Assembly (NCBI GenBank): GCA_003539625.1
Contig: DPOU01000003.1
Coordinates: forward strand, 20,455 to 84,454
Reading direction: 5' to 3'
Length of the DNA: 64,000 bases
Origin: Acholeplasmatales bacterium
GTDB lineage: Bacteria; Bacillota_I; Bacilli_A; ML615J-28; CAG-313
The position numbers and the translations under genes were made by a program. The notes under the pieces were generated by a model that was not told the origin of the DNA, did not search any database, and saw only the letters and a program-made list of their open reading frames with translations. Numbering within the stretch: the stretch's first letter is position 1; every line of letters begins with the position of its first letter. Positions 7,167-16,179 of the stretch are shown in pieces.

Positions 7167-8518
7167 TATAGGACAATACCTCTATTTACTATTTCTTGTC
7201 TTAAAGTATCAGCAGTGTCAAAATCTTTGTTTTTACGAGCAAGATTCCACTTGTTAACTAATTCTTTTTCTTCTTCAGTAAGAGGTTTAACATCTACTTT
7301 TAAGCCCAAAACATATAGCATTGCGTCAAATGTTGCTAAGTCTTTTTGTAATAACAAGACATCTTCACTAGCGTTACGTAAATCTTTATTTATATTTTTT
7401 ATGTGACTATATAATGCTGTTACCGCATTAGCAGTGTTAAAATCATAAGCCATTTCATTTAAGAAGTCATCCATAATTGGTAAAACTTCTTGTTTATTTA
7501 ACGCTCCTTTTAAATCTAGGTTTCGATATAGACTAATGTAAGCTTTCTCAATCTTATTCCATTCATTAACCATCTTATTCATCATTTCTTCTGAATAATT
7601 AATTGTTTGTCGATAATGATTATTAAGAACAAATAAACGATATGCTTGAGGTGGATACATATTAACAATATCTTTTAGCCATACAACATTGCCAAGAGAT
7701 TTACTCATTTTTTCTCCACTCAAATCAATTCTAGCATTATGAATCCAATAATTAGCAATTGCATTGTTATATAAAGCCATTGATTGGGCAATTTCATTTT
7801 CATGATGAGGGAACTTTAAATCATTACCACCACCATGAATATCAATCATACCACCAAAAATGTCTTTTATCATTACAACGCATTCAGTATGCCAACCAGG
7901 TCTACCTAAGCCAAATGGACTATCCCATTTTTTTCCATCATCATTTGTCTTTTTCCATAGTGTGAAATCAGCAGGATCTTTCTTATTATTATTAATATCA
8001 ATTCTAGAACCACTTTCTAGTTCATCTAATCTTTGATTACTTAAAATACCATAGTTAGGAATGCTGCGAACACTAAAATAAACATCATCACCAGTTTGAT
8101 ATGCATGATTAGTTTTTACTAATTGGTCAATAAATTCAATAATATTAGGGATATTTTGAGTAACTCTAGGATGAATAACATCATTTTCACAGCCAAGTTT
8201 TTCATAGTCATCTAGACAAGCTTTGATATATTTTTCACTAATGACCTCTTCAGTTGTGTTTTCTTCTTTTGCTTTTTTGATGATTTTATCATCAATATCA
8301 GTAAAATTAGAAACCATTTTTACATTATAGCCAACATATTCAAAGAATCTTTTAACTGTGTCAAAAAATATTACAGGTCTAGCATTTCCTATATGCATAT
8401 AGTTATAAACCGTAGGACCACAAACATACATAGAAACTTCATTTTCTTTTATTGGTTTAAAAACTTCTATTTTATTTGACAATGAATTATATAATTTAAT
8501 GTTATTTTTATCAAACAT
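7166..8518 (-). CDS. cysS: Cysteinyl-tRNA synthetase
   Basis: A class I synthetase of 450 residues that charges tRNA-Cys. VCGPTVYNYMHIGNARP (about 32-48) contains the zinc-binding Cys and the HIGH-type motif, GRPGWHTECVVM the other zinc ligands, and GEKMSKSLGN the KMSKS loop. A C-terminal DALR domain follows. The ATG is preceded by AAAGGGTGA. It begins shortly after a small membrane-protein gene; no T-box leader is visible. Confidence 0.97.
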   Translation of the reverse strand: MFDKNNIKLYNSLSNKIEVFKPIKENEVSMYVCGPTVYNYMHIGNARPVIFFDTVKRFFEYVGYNVKMVSNFTDIDDKIIKKAKEENTTEEVISEKYIKACLDDYEKLGCENDVIHPRVTQNIPNIIEFIDQLVKTNHAYQTGDDVYFSVRSIPNYGILSNQRLDELESGSRIDINNNKKDPADFTLWKKTNDDGKKWDSPFGLGRPGWHTECVVMIKDIFGGMIDIHGGGNDLKFPHHENEIAQSMALYNNAIANYWIHNARIDLSGEKMSKSLGNVVWLKDIVNMYPPQAYRLFVLNNHYRQTINYSEEMMNKMVNEWNKIEKAYISLYRNLDLKGALNKQEVLPIMDDFLNEMAYDFNTANAVTALYSHIKNINKDLRNASEDVLLLQKDLATFDAMLYVLGLKVDVKPLTEEEKELVNKWNLARKNKDFDTADTLRQEIVNRGIVL

Positions 8519-8543
8519 CTAAATCACCCTTTCGTTTCAATGT

Positions 8544-8777
8544 TTAGTTTTGCTTTTTGCTGAATAATTCAGTTAATAATATTACTAATCCTCCAACTGA
8601 AATAGCTAGGAAGATAAAGCATAATACGCCACATGTCGTATAATTTTTAGCCCCACTTATTAAGGCAGTTGTATATGCCAAATATGAGATTGAATTACCA
8701 ATTGCAAACAATCCACTAGTTATTGCTCCAATGATTAATAAACTAAGTCCAATTATTAGTCTTTTATTTTTGTTCAT
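8544..8777 (-). CDS. Small two-segment membrane protein, unrecognised
   Basis: 77 residues with two hydrophobic stretches (about 7-38 and 48-72, the second being LCFIFLAISVGGLVILLTEL) and basic ends, so probably a small integral membrane protein. The frame can start six codons earlier, but that ATG's AAAAAGGAG is itself the ribosome binding site for the ATG at 8775-8777, which is chosen. No family recognised. It lies between the rpsI terminator and cysS and may be read by transcripts passing the terminator or from a promoter not seen. Confidence 0.65.
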   Translation of the reverse strand: MNKNKRLIIGLSLLIIGAITSGLFAIGNSISYLAYTTALISGAKNYTTCGVLCFIFLAISVGGLVILLTELFSKKQN

Positions 8778-8796
8778 ATTTTTCTCCTTTTTCATT

Positions 8797-8832
8797 TAAA
8801 AAATAAGACCACAAACACTTATTTGTGGTCTT
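8797..8832 (-). terminator. Terminator of rplM-rpsI
   Basis: Minus-strand stem AAGACCACAAA...TTTGTGGTCTT (11 bp perfect) followed by ATTTTTTAAA. Confidence 0.9.
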
Positions 8833-8868
8833 AATAAACATAAGCTAAGCGTCTTAAGATAAGTACGA

Positions 8869-9261
8869 CTAACGTTTTGAGAATTGTGGAGCACGACGAG
8901 CTTTACGAAGACCGTATTTCTTACGTTCGATAGCACGTGGGTCACGTGTAAGCATACCAGCTTTTTTAAGTGCTGAACGATATTCAGGATTAACTAATAG
9001 TAATGCACGGCTAATTCCTAAACGAATTGCACCAGCTTGTCCACTAATACCACCACCGTTTACATTTACATAAATATCATATTGAGTTCCAGTTTCAGTG
9101 ATATTTAATGGTTGTAAAACGTCTAAACGAATTGCTGCAGAAGGAATATATTCTACGAAATTACGATCATTAACAATAAATTTTCCATTACCAGGTACTA
9201 AACGTACTCTAGCTACAGAACTTTTACGACGACCAGTTGCTTGATAAACTGCTTTTTCCAT
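8869..9261 (-). CDS. rpsI: 30S ribosomal protein S9
   Basis: 130 residues, the standard length, with [19 protein letters not shown] at the N-terminus and the basic tail [16 protein letters not shown] that reaches the P-site tRNA. The start follows AGGAGG. It is 14 bases after rplM in the conserved rplM-rpsI operon. Confidence 0.98.
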   Translation of the reverse strand: MEKAVYQATGRRKSSVARVRLVPGNGKFIVNDRNFVEYIPSAAIRLDVLQPLNITETGTQYDIYVNVNGGGISGQAGAIRLGISRALLLVNPEYRSALKKAGMLTRDPRAIERKKYGLRKARRAPQFSKR

Positions 9262-9275
9262 ACTTTATTTTCCTC

Positions 9276-9722
9276 CTATTTAATTTCCAATGGGAATGCT
9301 TCAGGTTTTTGAGCACCTTGTTCATGTTCTGGACCAACATAAACATATAAACGGCGATACATGTTATCACCTTGAGGGCCTTTTGGAAGCATACCTCTTA
9401 TGGCTTTTTCAACAATTTTTTGTGGTTGTTTTTCCATCATTTCATTGGCAGTACGTACTTTTAAACCACCTGCATATTGAGAGTGGCGATAGTATTTCTT
9501 GCCTTCCATTTTGTTTCCAGTTAATGCTACTTTTTCTGCATTAACGATTACTACATAATCACCGCCATCGATATGTGGTGTATATGTAGGTTTGTGCTTA
9601 CCTTTCAAAACAGTTGCTACTGCTACAGCCATACGTCCTAAAACTAAATCTGTTGCATCAATAACATACCATTTACGATTTTCTCTTGCGCTTTCTACTG
9701 TATCCATATAAGTTGTACGCAT
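9276..9722 (-). CDS. rplM: 50S ribosomal protein L13
   Basis: 148 residues. WYVIDATDLVLGRMAVAVAT near 18-37 and GMLPKGPQGDNMYRRLYVY near 112-130 are the L13 signatures. The ATG follows AGGAGG. A long leader and a perfect promoter precede it; the leader probably binds L13 for feedback control. Confidence 0.98.
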   Translation of the reverse strand: MRTTYMDTVESARENRKWYVIDATDLVLGRMAVAVATVLKGKHKPTYTPHIDGGDYVVIVNAEKVALTGNKMEGKKYYRHSQYAGGLKVRTANEMMEKQPQKIVEKAIRGMLPKGPQGDNMYRRLYVYVGPEHEQGAQKPEAFPLEIK

Positions 9723-9739
9723 TTTAATTTTCCTCCTAA

Positions 9740-9798
9740 TTGTGTTTTTATTTGAAGGGCTTAAGTTTGTGGGTTTAAAGTCTCTCGACTTAATGTAT
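9740..9798 (-). promoter_or_regulatory. Probable L13 leader RNA
   Basis: The transcribed leader of rplM contains a hairpin TTAAGTC-gaga-GACTTTAA (9775-9793) followed by AACTTAAGCCC, whose CTTAA can pair alternatively with the first arm. Firmicute rplM-rpsI operons usually carry an L13 leader in this place. The family match is by position and general shape, not by a full consensus comparison. Confidence 0.5.
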
Positions 9799-9805
9799 CG
9801 GATAT

Positions 9806-9834
9806 ATTATACACGAAAAGGTATTTTTTGTCAA
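9806..9834 (-). promoter_or_regulatory. Promoter of rplM-rpsI
   Basis: Perfect TTGACA (9829-9834), 17 bases, TATAAT (9806-9811) on the minus strand. Confidence 0.92.
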
Positions 9835-9850
9835 ACAATAAGGCCCTTTT

Positions 9851-10906
9851 TTAGATTACTGTTCTTTGTACATAATTACCGCGAATTGTTTTAACCTTAG
9901 TAATTACCACGAATGCTTTTGGATCAATACGATTAATAATATTTATATACTCAGGAATCTCAAAATTCATCGCATATACTTCTATTACTTTTTTATTTCT
10001 ATTACTGAAACCACCAACTGCATCATATATTGTCATACTATGATAGAAAGTTTTCAATAGTTCTTCTTTTATTTCAAGGGCTTTTTCAGTAATTATTTCG
10101 ATTCTTAATGTTTGGTAAGTTTGATATAAGGCTTGAAGTACTTTCATATAAATTATTAAGCGGACAATTGTATATAAAACACTTTCTATACTTATTAAAC
10201 TAGATGAGATAATTATTACAAAATCCATTGCAAATTGAAATTTTGTAAATGGTTTTCTTTTCTTCATTACCAAATAGTTTGAAATTATATCAAGACCACC
10301 AGTTGATCCACCGCCCATTAAACAAAGTGCAGAACCAACTCCAGTTACTAACCCACCAATAATTGCAAGCATAAGTCTTACACCGGCAGTTATTTCTTGT
10401 TTGAATTCTAACTGTAGTGCTGTTGTTTCAGTATTTTTAATAATGTTAAATGTATTATCTGTAAAAATATCAATAAGTCCTTTTGATACAGTTCCATCAG
10501 TACTACTTGTTGAATGTAAGAAATAAATAAATGGACTAACTGTAAAGTGCGTCAAAATCGTTATCAATAATGTTTGTAAAACAATTGATATTACTGTCAA
10601 CACCGCAAAATGTTTACTAACTCCACGCCATCCAACAACAAGTAATGGAACATTTAGTAGTCCGATTAAAAGACCTAAGTATTCTTCTACCGCAACGCTA
10701 CCGCCAAATTTTTTTATTAATCCGACAATTAATTGCGAAATACCTGTTACTCCGCCAGACACAAATCCACCAAGTTGTAAAAGCCACACTACACCTAAAG
10801 CATAAACGATACTACCAACTGAAACAGATATTACAGCCTTTCTCATTTGGCGATCAATTTTTTTCTTTTTCTGGACATTGTCATAAGCAATTTCATCTTC
10901 TGTCAT
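9851..10906 (-). CDS. YitT-family membrane protein (DUF161 plus DUF2179)
   Basis: 351 residues. After a charged N-terminus come five to six membrane segments (about 22-230) with the family pattern GGFVSGGVTGISQLI and GGGSTGGLDIISNYLVMKKR, and a soluble C-terminal DUF2179 domain (about 265-345; IDPKAFVVITKVKTIRGNYV at the end). Proteins of this family are widespread in Firmicutes and their transport role is not settled. The ATG follows AGAGGT. A second member lies at 44856-45854. Confidence 0.85.
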   Translation of the reverse strand: MTEDEIAYDNVQKKKKIDRQMRKAVISVSVGSIVYALGVVWLLQLGGFVSGGVTGISQLIVGLIKKFGGSVAVEEYLGLLIGLLNVPLLVVGWRGVSKHFAVLTVISIVLQTLLITILTHFTVSPFIYFLHSTSSTDGTVSKGLIDIFTDNTFNIIKNTETTALQLEFKQEITAGVRLMLAIIGGLVTGVGSALCLMGGGSTGGLDIISNYLVMKKRKPFTKFQFAMDFVIIISSSLISIESVLYTIVRLIIYMKVLQALYQTYQTLRIEIITEKALEIKEELLKTFYHSMTIYDAVGGFSNRNKKVIEVYAMNFEIPEYINIINRIDPKAFVVITKVKTIRGNYVQRTVI

Positions 10907-10972
10907 TATTCTACCTCTTTTATAACTATTATTATATTTAATTACAACATTTATGTATTATTGGTATTTTTT

Positions 10973-12916
10973 CTATCGAACTATTGAACCACTTGGTAAA
11001 CCGTTCACTTCTATTAGTTCTAATTTATCATCATTAGAAGCACAAAGCACCATACCATTAGATTCAATACCTCTAATTTTAGCAGGTTTTAAATTTGTAA
11101 CAACTATTACTTTTTTGCCTATTATGTCTTCTGGCTTATAATATTTCGCAATACCAGAAACTATTTGACGTGTTTCATTGCCGATTTCTATTTGTGATAC
11201 TAGTAATTTTTCCGCATCAGGATGTTTCTTTGAACTAATAATTTTGCCAACTTTAAGTGTTACTTTGGCAAAATCATCAATACTTATCTCAGAAATTTTT
11301 TCCTCTTCCTTTACTTCTTTTACACTCTCTTTTTTAGTTTGTTCTGCTTTATTTTTAAAATATTCTAATTCTTTTTCAACATCTAAACGTTGGAATAACG
11401 CTGGTATTTTACTTACTTTTCCTGTTACAGTTCCAACATTATAATTTAGATTTGATAAATTAAAGCCATCATTTGCAAGTCCAATTGCCTCTAATATTTT
11501 AGGTGCAGTTTCAACAAGATATGGAGAAACAAGATGAGCAATTACTCTAAGCGATTCTATTAAATTAGCCATTGTAGCTTCAAGTTCGGATTTCTTGCTT
11601 TCATCTTTAGCAAGTACCCAAGGTGCAGTTTCATCGATATATTTGTTAACTCTTCTTACTAAAGACCATGTTTCATTAATAGCATCTTGTAACTCAAATT
11701 TTTCAAAGTTTTCTTTAGTATTTGCGATAGCATTTGTTGCAACATTTTTCAAGTCATCATCAAATAAGGTTTTTGAAGTTAACATATGAGGAACATTACC
11801 TTCAAAATATTTTTCTACCATTGAAACTGTTCTACTAACAAGATTACCTAAATCATTGGCAAGTTCATTATTGTATCTTTCAATAAAACGTTCATAACTG
11901 AATAAACCATCATTACCTAATGGTAATTCTTTTGCTAAATAATATCTAACACTATCTACACCATATTTATTAATTAAATCCATTGGATATACAGCATTAC
12001 CCCTAGATTTTGACATCTTACCTTCTTTTGTAAGAATCCAACCATGAACATATAATTTAAACTTGATTGGAATGTTAAGTGCCATCAACATTATTGGCCA
12101 ATATATTGCGTGGAATCTTAAAATGTCTTTACCTACAACATGTAAAACGCGATCATTATTTAGCCAGAATTCTTCATAATTATGATTATCTTTTTGATCA
12201 TATCCTAATGCAGTTAAATAGTTAAATAAGGCATCAATCCAAACATAAATTACATGTTTAGGATTTGAATCAACCTTAATTCCCCAATTAAAAGATGTTC
12301 TACTAACACACAGATCTTCTAGTCCTGATTCAATAAATGAAATTACTTCATTTCTTCTTGTTACAGGATTGATGAAATCAGGATTATTTTTTATAAATTC
12401 AAGTAATGGCTTTTCATATTTCTTTAATCGCAAAAAATAACTTTCTTCAGATATTATTTTAGTTGGCTTGCCACAGTCAGGACAAGTACCACCCTCACCT
12501 AGTTGTTTTTCAGTAAAGAATGTTTCACATGAAACACAATAGTTACCACTATAAGATCCTAAATATATATCATCATTTTTTAACATTCTTTCAAATATAT
12601 CGCTTACTACTTTTTCGTGATTTTTGTCAGTAGTTCTAACAAAATAGTCATAATCAATATGCATTGTTTTCCAAAGTGCTTTAGTTTCTTCCGCAACATT
12701 ATCAACAAATTTTTGAGGTTCAATATTAGCTTTTTTAGCGGCCTCTTCAATTTTTTGACCATGTTCATCCATACCAGTTAAAAAGAAAGTTTTTCTTCCC
12801 ATTTGTCGATTATATCTAGCGTATGTATCACATGCTACAGTAGTGTAGCTATTCCCTATTTGTATTTTTCCACTAGCATAATAAATTGGTGTACTAACAT
12901 AACATTTTTCACACAT
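10973..12916 (-). CDS. metG: Methionyl-tRNA synthetase with C-terminal tRNA-binding domain
   Basis: 647 residues. TPIYYASGKIQIGNSYTTV (9-27) is the HIGH region, here QIGN, so its first His is Gln. TGMDEHGQKIEEAA, the four-cysteine zinc knuckle CVSCETFF...CPDCGKP and the KMSKSRGN loop follow, then the anticodon domain. Residues about 545-647 form an EMAPII/Trbp111-type tRNA-binding domain (ISIDDFAKVTLKVGKIISSK) behind a Lys/Glu-rich linker. The ATG follows GGAGGT. A monocistronic unit; no T-box leader is visible. Confidence 0.95.
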   Translation of the reverse strand: MCEKCYVSTPIYYASGKIQIGNSYTTVACDTYARYNRQMGRKTFFLTGMDEHGQKIEEAAKKANIEPQKFVDNVAEETKALWKTMHIDYDYFVRTTDKNHEKVVSDIFERMLKNDDIYLGSYSGNYCVSCETFFTEKQLGEGGTCPDCGKPTKIISEESYFLRLKKYEKPLLEFIKNNPDFINPVTRRNEVISFIESGLEDLCVSRTSFNWGIKVDSNPKHVIYVWIDALFNYLTALGYDQKDNHNYEEFWLNNDRVLHVVGKDILRFHAIYWPIMLMALNIPIKFKLYVHGWILTKEGKMSKSRGNAVYPMDLINKYGVDSVRYYLAKELPLGNDGLFSYERFIERYNNELANDLGNLVSRTVSMVEKYFEGNVPHMLTSKTLFDDDLKNVATNAIANTKENFEKFELQDAINETWSLVRRVNKYIDETAPWVLAKDESKKSELEATMANLIESLRVIAHLVSPYLVETAPKILEAIGLANDGFNLSNLNYNVGTVTGKVSKIPALFQRLDVEKELEYFKNKAEQTKKESVKEVKEEEKISEISIDDFAKVTLKVGKIISSKKHPDAEKLLVSQIEIGNETRQIVSGIAKYYKPEDIIGKKVIVVTNLKPAKIRGIESNGMVLCASNDDKLELIEVNGLPSGSIVR

Positions 12917-12952
12917 ATTTTTAATACCTCCAAGTAAGCCTATTGTTTAGAT

Positions 12953-12961
12953 ATTATATCA
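12953..12961 (-). promoter_or_regulatory. Extended -10 promoter of metG
   Basis: TGATATAAT on the minus strand, an extended -10 element (TG-N-TATAAT); no good -35 is present. It lies 37 bases before the metG start. Confidence 0.55.
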
Positions 12962-13004
12962 TATCTATATTTTTTTTGAAAGAAAAAAGGCTTTATTAAT
13001 GCTT

Positions 13005-14975
13005 TTATTTTGCTTTTGTTTTCTTTTTATTATACATGATTATTTTAATTACAATAATTATCGCAACAAAAACAATTAAAGCAACAACCATAATAACAAC
13101 TTCAAGGTAATTATTTAAATAACATCGTGGATCATTGCCACAACCAATTAAATTATCTTCTATTATTTCAAAGGTTATCTCTACTTGACTTACATTATTG
13201 CTGGTATCTTTGGCAATTATTTTAAACTTATGAAGACCTTTTTCTAAATTGACCAATTGAGACTCTTCATAAACTAAATCATCTAACCATACTTCAAATT
13301 CAACATTGTCAAAATTATCACTTATATGATAATTTATTTTTTTTATATTAGTGTATTTTTGACTTTCATTAATATTTTCTACTTCTATAATAGGTTGGGT
13401 AGTATCTATTAGCTTTATACTTTGATAATAATAACCACTAGTATTACCAGCTAAGTCAATTGCTTGATATCTTATTTTTCCTAAGTAACCTCTTTGTACC
13501 ATATTATTAAAAGTATCATAGTCAACTTCTTCTTCACATATATAATAGTTTTTATTTAAATTGCACTGATAAATAAAATTATCTACTACTTTTAAACTTT
13601 TTTCAATAACTGAATAGTTGTAATCAGCATCTAATATTTCTAGATCAACAACTTCAATATTTGGTGCTATGGTATCTACTGGAATAATTAGGCAATTAAA
13701 CCTTTCAGTACTATTCCCACTTTCATCAATTGCCATATATTCAAATTTAATTTTTTCACCCTTTGATAATCGCTTTTTTAAACTACTTTCATCATTTAAT
13801 TCTGTATCAAAAAATTTTAAAATTACTCTTGGATTATTATCATATTGATCAGTAATTTGAAAATACTTTTCTAAATCTATTGTTTCTATATCAATATCAT
13901 TTATTCTTATTTCATCTAATTTTGTTATTTTAGGTGGTTTAGTATCTTTTACTCTTATCAAAATATTAGGGGTTATTGCAACATTTCCACTGGTATCTTC
14001 ACACTTTACTATAAGATATCCTTGATAGTGATTGCTCAAATAATTAGTAAATAATTCTAAGTTATTAATTTCTACTCCCTCGTAACTAAAATATTGAAAT
14101 TGAATTTTTAAATATTCATCATAATTATCATTACATTCTATATAATGCAATAAGTCTATTTCTAATAGTTCATCATCATTTATTTCTATTATGTTAGGAT
14201 ATGTTATGGTGGGTTTGGTTGTGTCAACTACTTCCACTGGTTTAGAAAGAATAATATAATCCGCTGTTAATTTGTCATATACTCCTACATGTATAGTTTT
14301 TAGGCCTATCAAATCCGTATTTATTTGTTTTTCTAATAGAAATTCATATTGATTACTTTCTCTATTAGCAATCACAATATCTTCTTTAAAATTTGGGACA
14401 TAGCTAAATACTTCTACTATGTATTTTTCTTTATCCCAAGTTATTTGTATTTTTTGATTATAAGATATTTTATAATTAATTATTTTATCATTTGTATTAA
14501 ACAAATATACACTAAGCCCCATTTCTTCATAATTGTCAAGAGTAAAATATTCTTTTATGTCATTAATAGGACGCTTGGTTTTAAGTCTGAAATGACAAAC
14601 ATTATTTTTATAATTCGAATAATATCCACTATCTATTACACTATCTTTAATTAATCTTAGTCTTAAATAACTATTATCAATATAATCATTAATTATATCA
14701 GTCTTAAATATGCTGGCACTATCAAAATAAAAAGGTTTATTATCTTCTAATATTGGCTCAAAATATTCATTCTTTATTTTTATTTGTAGTTTGATTTCAT
14801 TTAAATCAATAAATTGATCTAAATTAATGGTAATATCTACTATTTCATCATTTTTGAATGACAATTTGTTAAATACGACATATAAGTTCGCTAAAGAATT
14901 CGCTTTTATTTTCAAGCTAGATAGCATAATAGTAATTAATAAAATTGATATTATAAAATATATTTTCTTTTTCAT
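13005..14975 (-). CDS. Surface protein with repeated Ig-like domains and a C-terminal membrane anchor
   Basis: 656 residues. Signal peptide about 1-26 (MKKKIYFIISILLITIMLSS). A first beta-rich domain (about 27-160) resembles a cohesin or carbohydrate-binding fold. Four Ig-like repeats of about 90 residues follow, each opened by DTTKPTI, DTKPPKI, DTIAPNI or DTTQPII and several closed by DTSGN-type turns, as in bacterial HYR/DUF5011 Ig-like repeats. Near the end there is a short Cys-containing segment (CGNDPRC), one membrane helix and a KKKTKAK tail; no LPXTG is seen. GGAGG stands before the ATG at 14973-14975; the in-frame TTG further up overlaps it and is rejected. Probably an adhesin or polymer-binding protein. 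Confidence 0.72.
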   Translation of the reverse strand: MKKKIYFIISILLITIMLSSLKIKANSLANLYVVFNKLSFKNDEIVDITINLDQFIDLNEIKLQIKIKNEYFEPILEDNKPFYFDSASIFKTDIINDYIDNSYLRLRLIKDSVIDSGYYSNYKNNVCHFRLKTKRPINDIKEYFTLDNYEEMGLSVYLFNTNDKIINYKISYNQKIQITWDKEKYIVEVFSYVPNFKEDIVIANRESNQYEFLLEKQINTDLIGLKTIHVGVYDKLTADYIILSKPVEVVDTTKPTITYPNIIEINDDELLEIDLLHYIECNDNYDEYLKIQFQYFSYEGVEINNLELFTNYLSNHYQGYLIVKCEDTSGNVAITPNILIRVKDTKPPKITKLDEIRINDIDIETIDLEKYFQITDQYDNNPRVILKFFDTELNDESSLKKRLSKGEKIKFEYMAIDESGNSTERFNCLIIPVDTIAPNIEVVDLEILDADYNYSVIEKSLKVVDNFIYQCNLNKNYYICEEEVDYDTFNNMVQRGYLGKIRYQAIDLAGNTSGYYYQSIKLIDTTQPIIEVENINESQKYTNIKKINYHISDNFDNVEFEVWLDDLVYEESQLVNLEKGLHKFKIIAKDTSNNVSQVEITFEIIEDNLIGCGNDPRCYLNNYLEVVIMVVALIVFVAIIIVIKIIMYNKKKTKAK

Positions 14976-15000
14976 TTTGATATCCTCCAAATGTTATTTT

Positions 15001-15009
15001 ATTATACCA
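15001..15009 (-). promoter_or_regulatory. Extended -10 promoter of the Ig-like surface protein
   Basis: TGGTATAAT on the minus strand, 25 bases before the start; no matching -35. Confidence 0.5.
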
Positions 15010-15054
15010 GTTTCAATATTACTTTTTTGGCATATTATGGTGGATATCATCAAA

Positions 15055-15094
15055 AGAAAAAAATGTAGGTACTGATTATACAAGTACCTACATA
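15055..15094 (-). terminator. Terminator of pfkA
   Basis: Minus-strand stem ATGTAGGTACT...AGTACCTACAT followed by TTTTTTCTTTT. Confidence 0.92.
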
Positions 15095-15109
15095 TTTAAT
15101 TTATACGTT

Positions 15110-16090
15110 TTATGAAACGCGTTTTGTCATTTCTTTATAGCCTTTAAACATTTGTTTTTTCATTGTTAGAGCTTCTTCAATTGGTGTAGCAACAACTTTA
15201 TTTTTGAAGATACCCATACATACACCGCCATTGCCTTTTATTAATTCATCAACAGCAGCTATACCAAGTCTTGTTGCAAGCACACGGTCAAAAGGAGAAG
15301 GACTTCCACCTCTTTGAATGTGACCAAGAATAGTTGCACGTGCATCAAAACCAGTATATTCTTTTATCTTTTTAGCAAGTTCCATAACATCAGTAACATG
15401 TTCAGTAATTACAATTAAAACATGACGGCTCTTATGACCTTGACATCTTTTTACAGTATCAATTACTTCATTTAAGTCAAATCCAGTTTCAGATGTAATA
15501 ACCAAATCGGCACCAGTCGCAAGCGCTGCAGCATAAGCGATGTCACCACAATAACGGCCCATTACTTCAACGATTGAACAACGTTGATGAGAGTTTGATG
15601 TATCTCTTAATTTATCAATTGCATCTACTGCTGTGTTAACTGCAGTATCAAAACCAATTGTAAATTCAGTTGAAGCGATATCATTGTCGATTGTTCCAGG
15701 CACACCTACACAATTAATTCCCATTTGAGTTAATTTTAGCGCACCACGATAAGTTCCATCACCACCAATAGTGATTACAGCCTCAATACCACGGTTATGT
15801 AATTGTTCTACAGCAATTTGGGCAACTTCATCTTTGCTAAATTCAGGAAGACGTGCAGAACCTAAAATAGTACCACCACGATTAATAATATTTGTTACAG
15901 CATTACGATCCATTTCGTATACGCGTCCTTCTACTAAGCCACGGTAGCCATCTTCGATTCCATATACACTTAGGCCACTATCAAATCCAGCTCTTACAAT
16001 AGAACGTATTGTTGCATTCATACCAGGTGCATCACCACCAGAAGTCAACACAGCTATTTTGTGAATTGATTTAACTGTTTCTTTTTCCAT
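15110..16090 (-). CDS. pfkA: ATP-dependent 6-phosphofructokinase
   Basis: 326 residues, typical bacterial length. LTSGGDAPGMNATIRSIVR (14-32) and GGDGTYRGALKL bind ATP, PGTIDNDIASTEFTIGFDTA holds the catalytic Asp, and MGRYCGDIAYAAALATGAD binds fructose 6-phosphate. It commits hexose phosphate to glycolysis and lies directly downstream of the glycogen operon, but it has its own promoter and terminator. The ATG follows GGAGGT. Confidence 0.97.
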   Translation of the reverse strand: MEKETVKSIHKIAVLTSGGDAPGMNATIRSIVRAGFDSGLSVYGIEDGYRGLVEGRVYEMDRNAVTNIINRGGTILGSARLPEFSKDEVAQIAVEQLHNRGIEAVITIGGDGTYRGALKLTQMGINCVGVPGTIDNDIASTEFTIGFDTAVNTAVDAIDKLRDTSNSHQRCSIVEVMGRYCGDIAYAAALATGADLVITSETGFDLNEVIDTVKRCQGHKSRHVLIVITEHVTDVMELAKKIKEYTGFDARATILGHIQRGGSPSPFDRVLATRLGIAAVDELIKGNGGVCMGIFKNKVVATPIEEALTMKKQMFKGYKEMTKRVS

Positions 16091-16138
16091 ATTATTACCT
16101 CCATACTCAAGATGTATTTCTAAAAAACATTCCGTCTT

Positions 16139-16168
16139 ATTATACTACAATTTTTTATAGTTAGACAA
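16139..16168 (-). promoter_or_regulatory. Promoter of pfkA
   Basis: TTGTCT, 18 bases, TATAAT (16139-16144) on the minus strand, between glgP and pfkA. Confidence 0.7.
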
Positions 16169-16179
16169 ATATTTGCAAT

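Noticed and set aside
12976..12998. AAAAGC...GCCTTTT as terminator of the Ig-like protein gene
   Set aside because: Short bulged stem; the T run is good but the pairing is not convincing.
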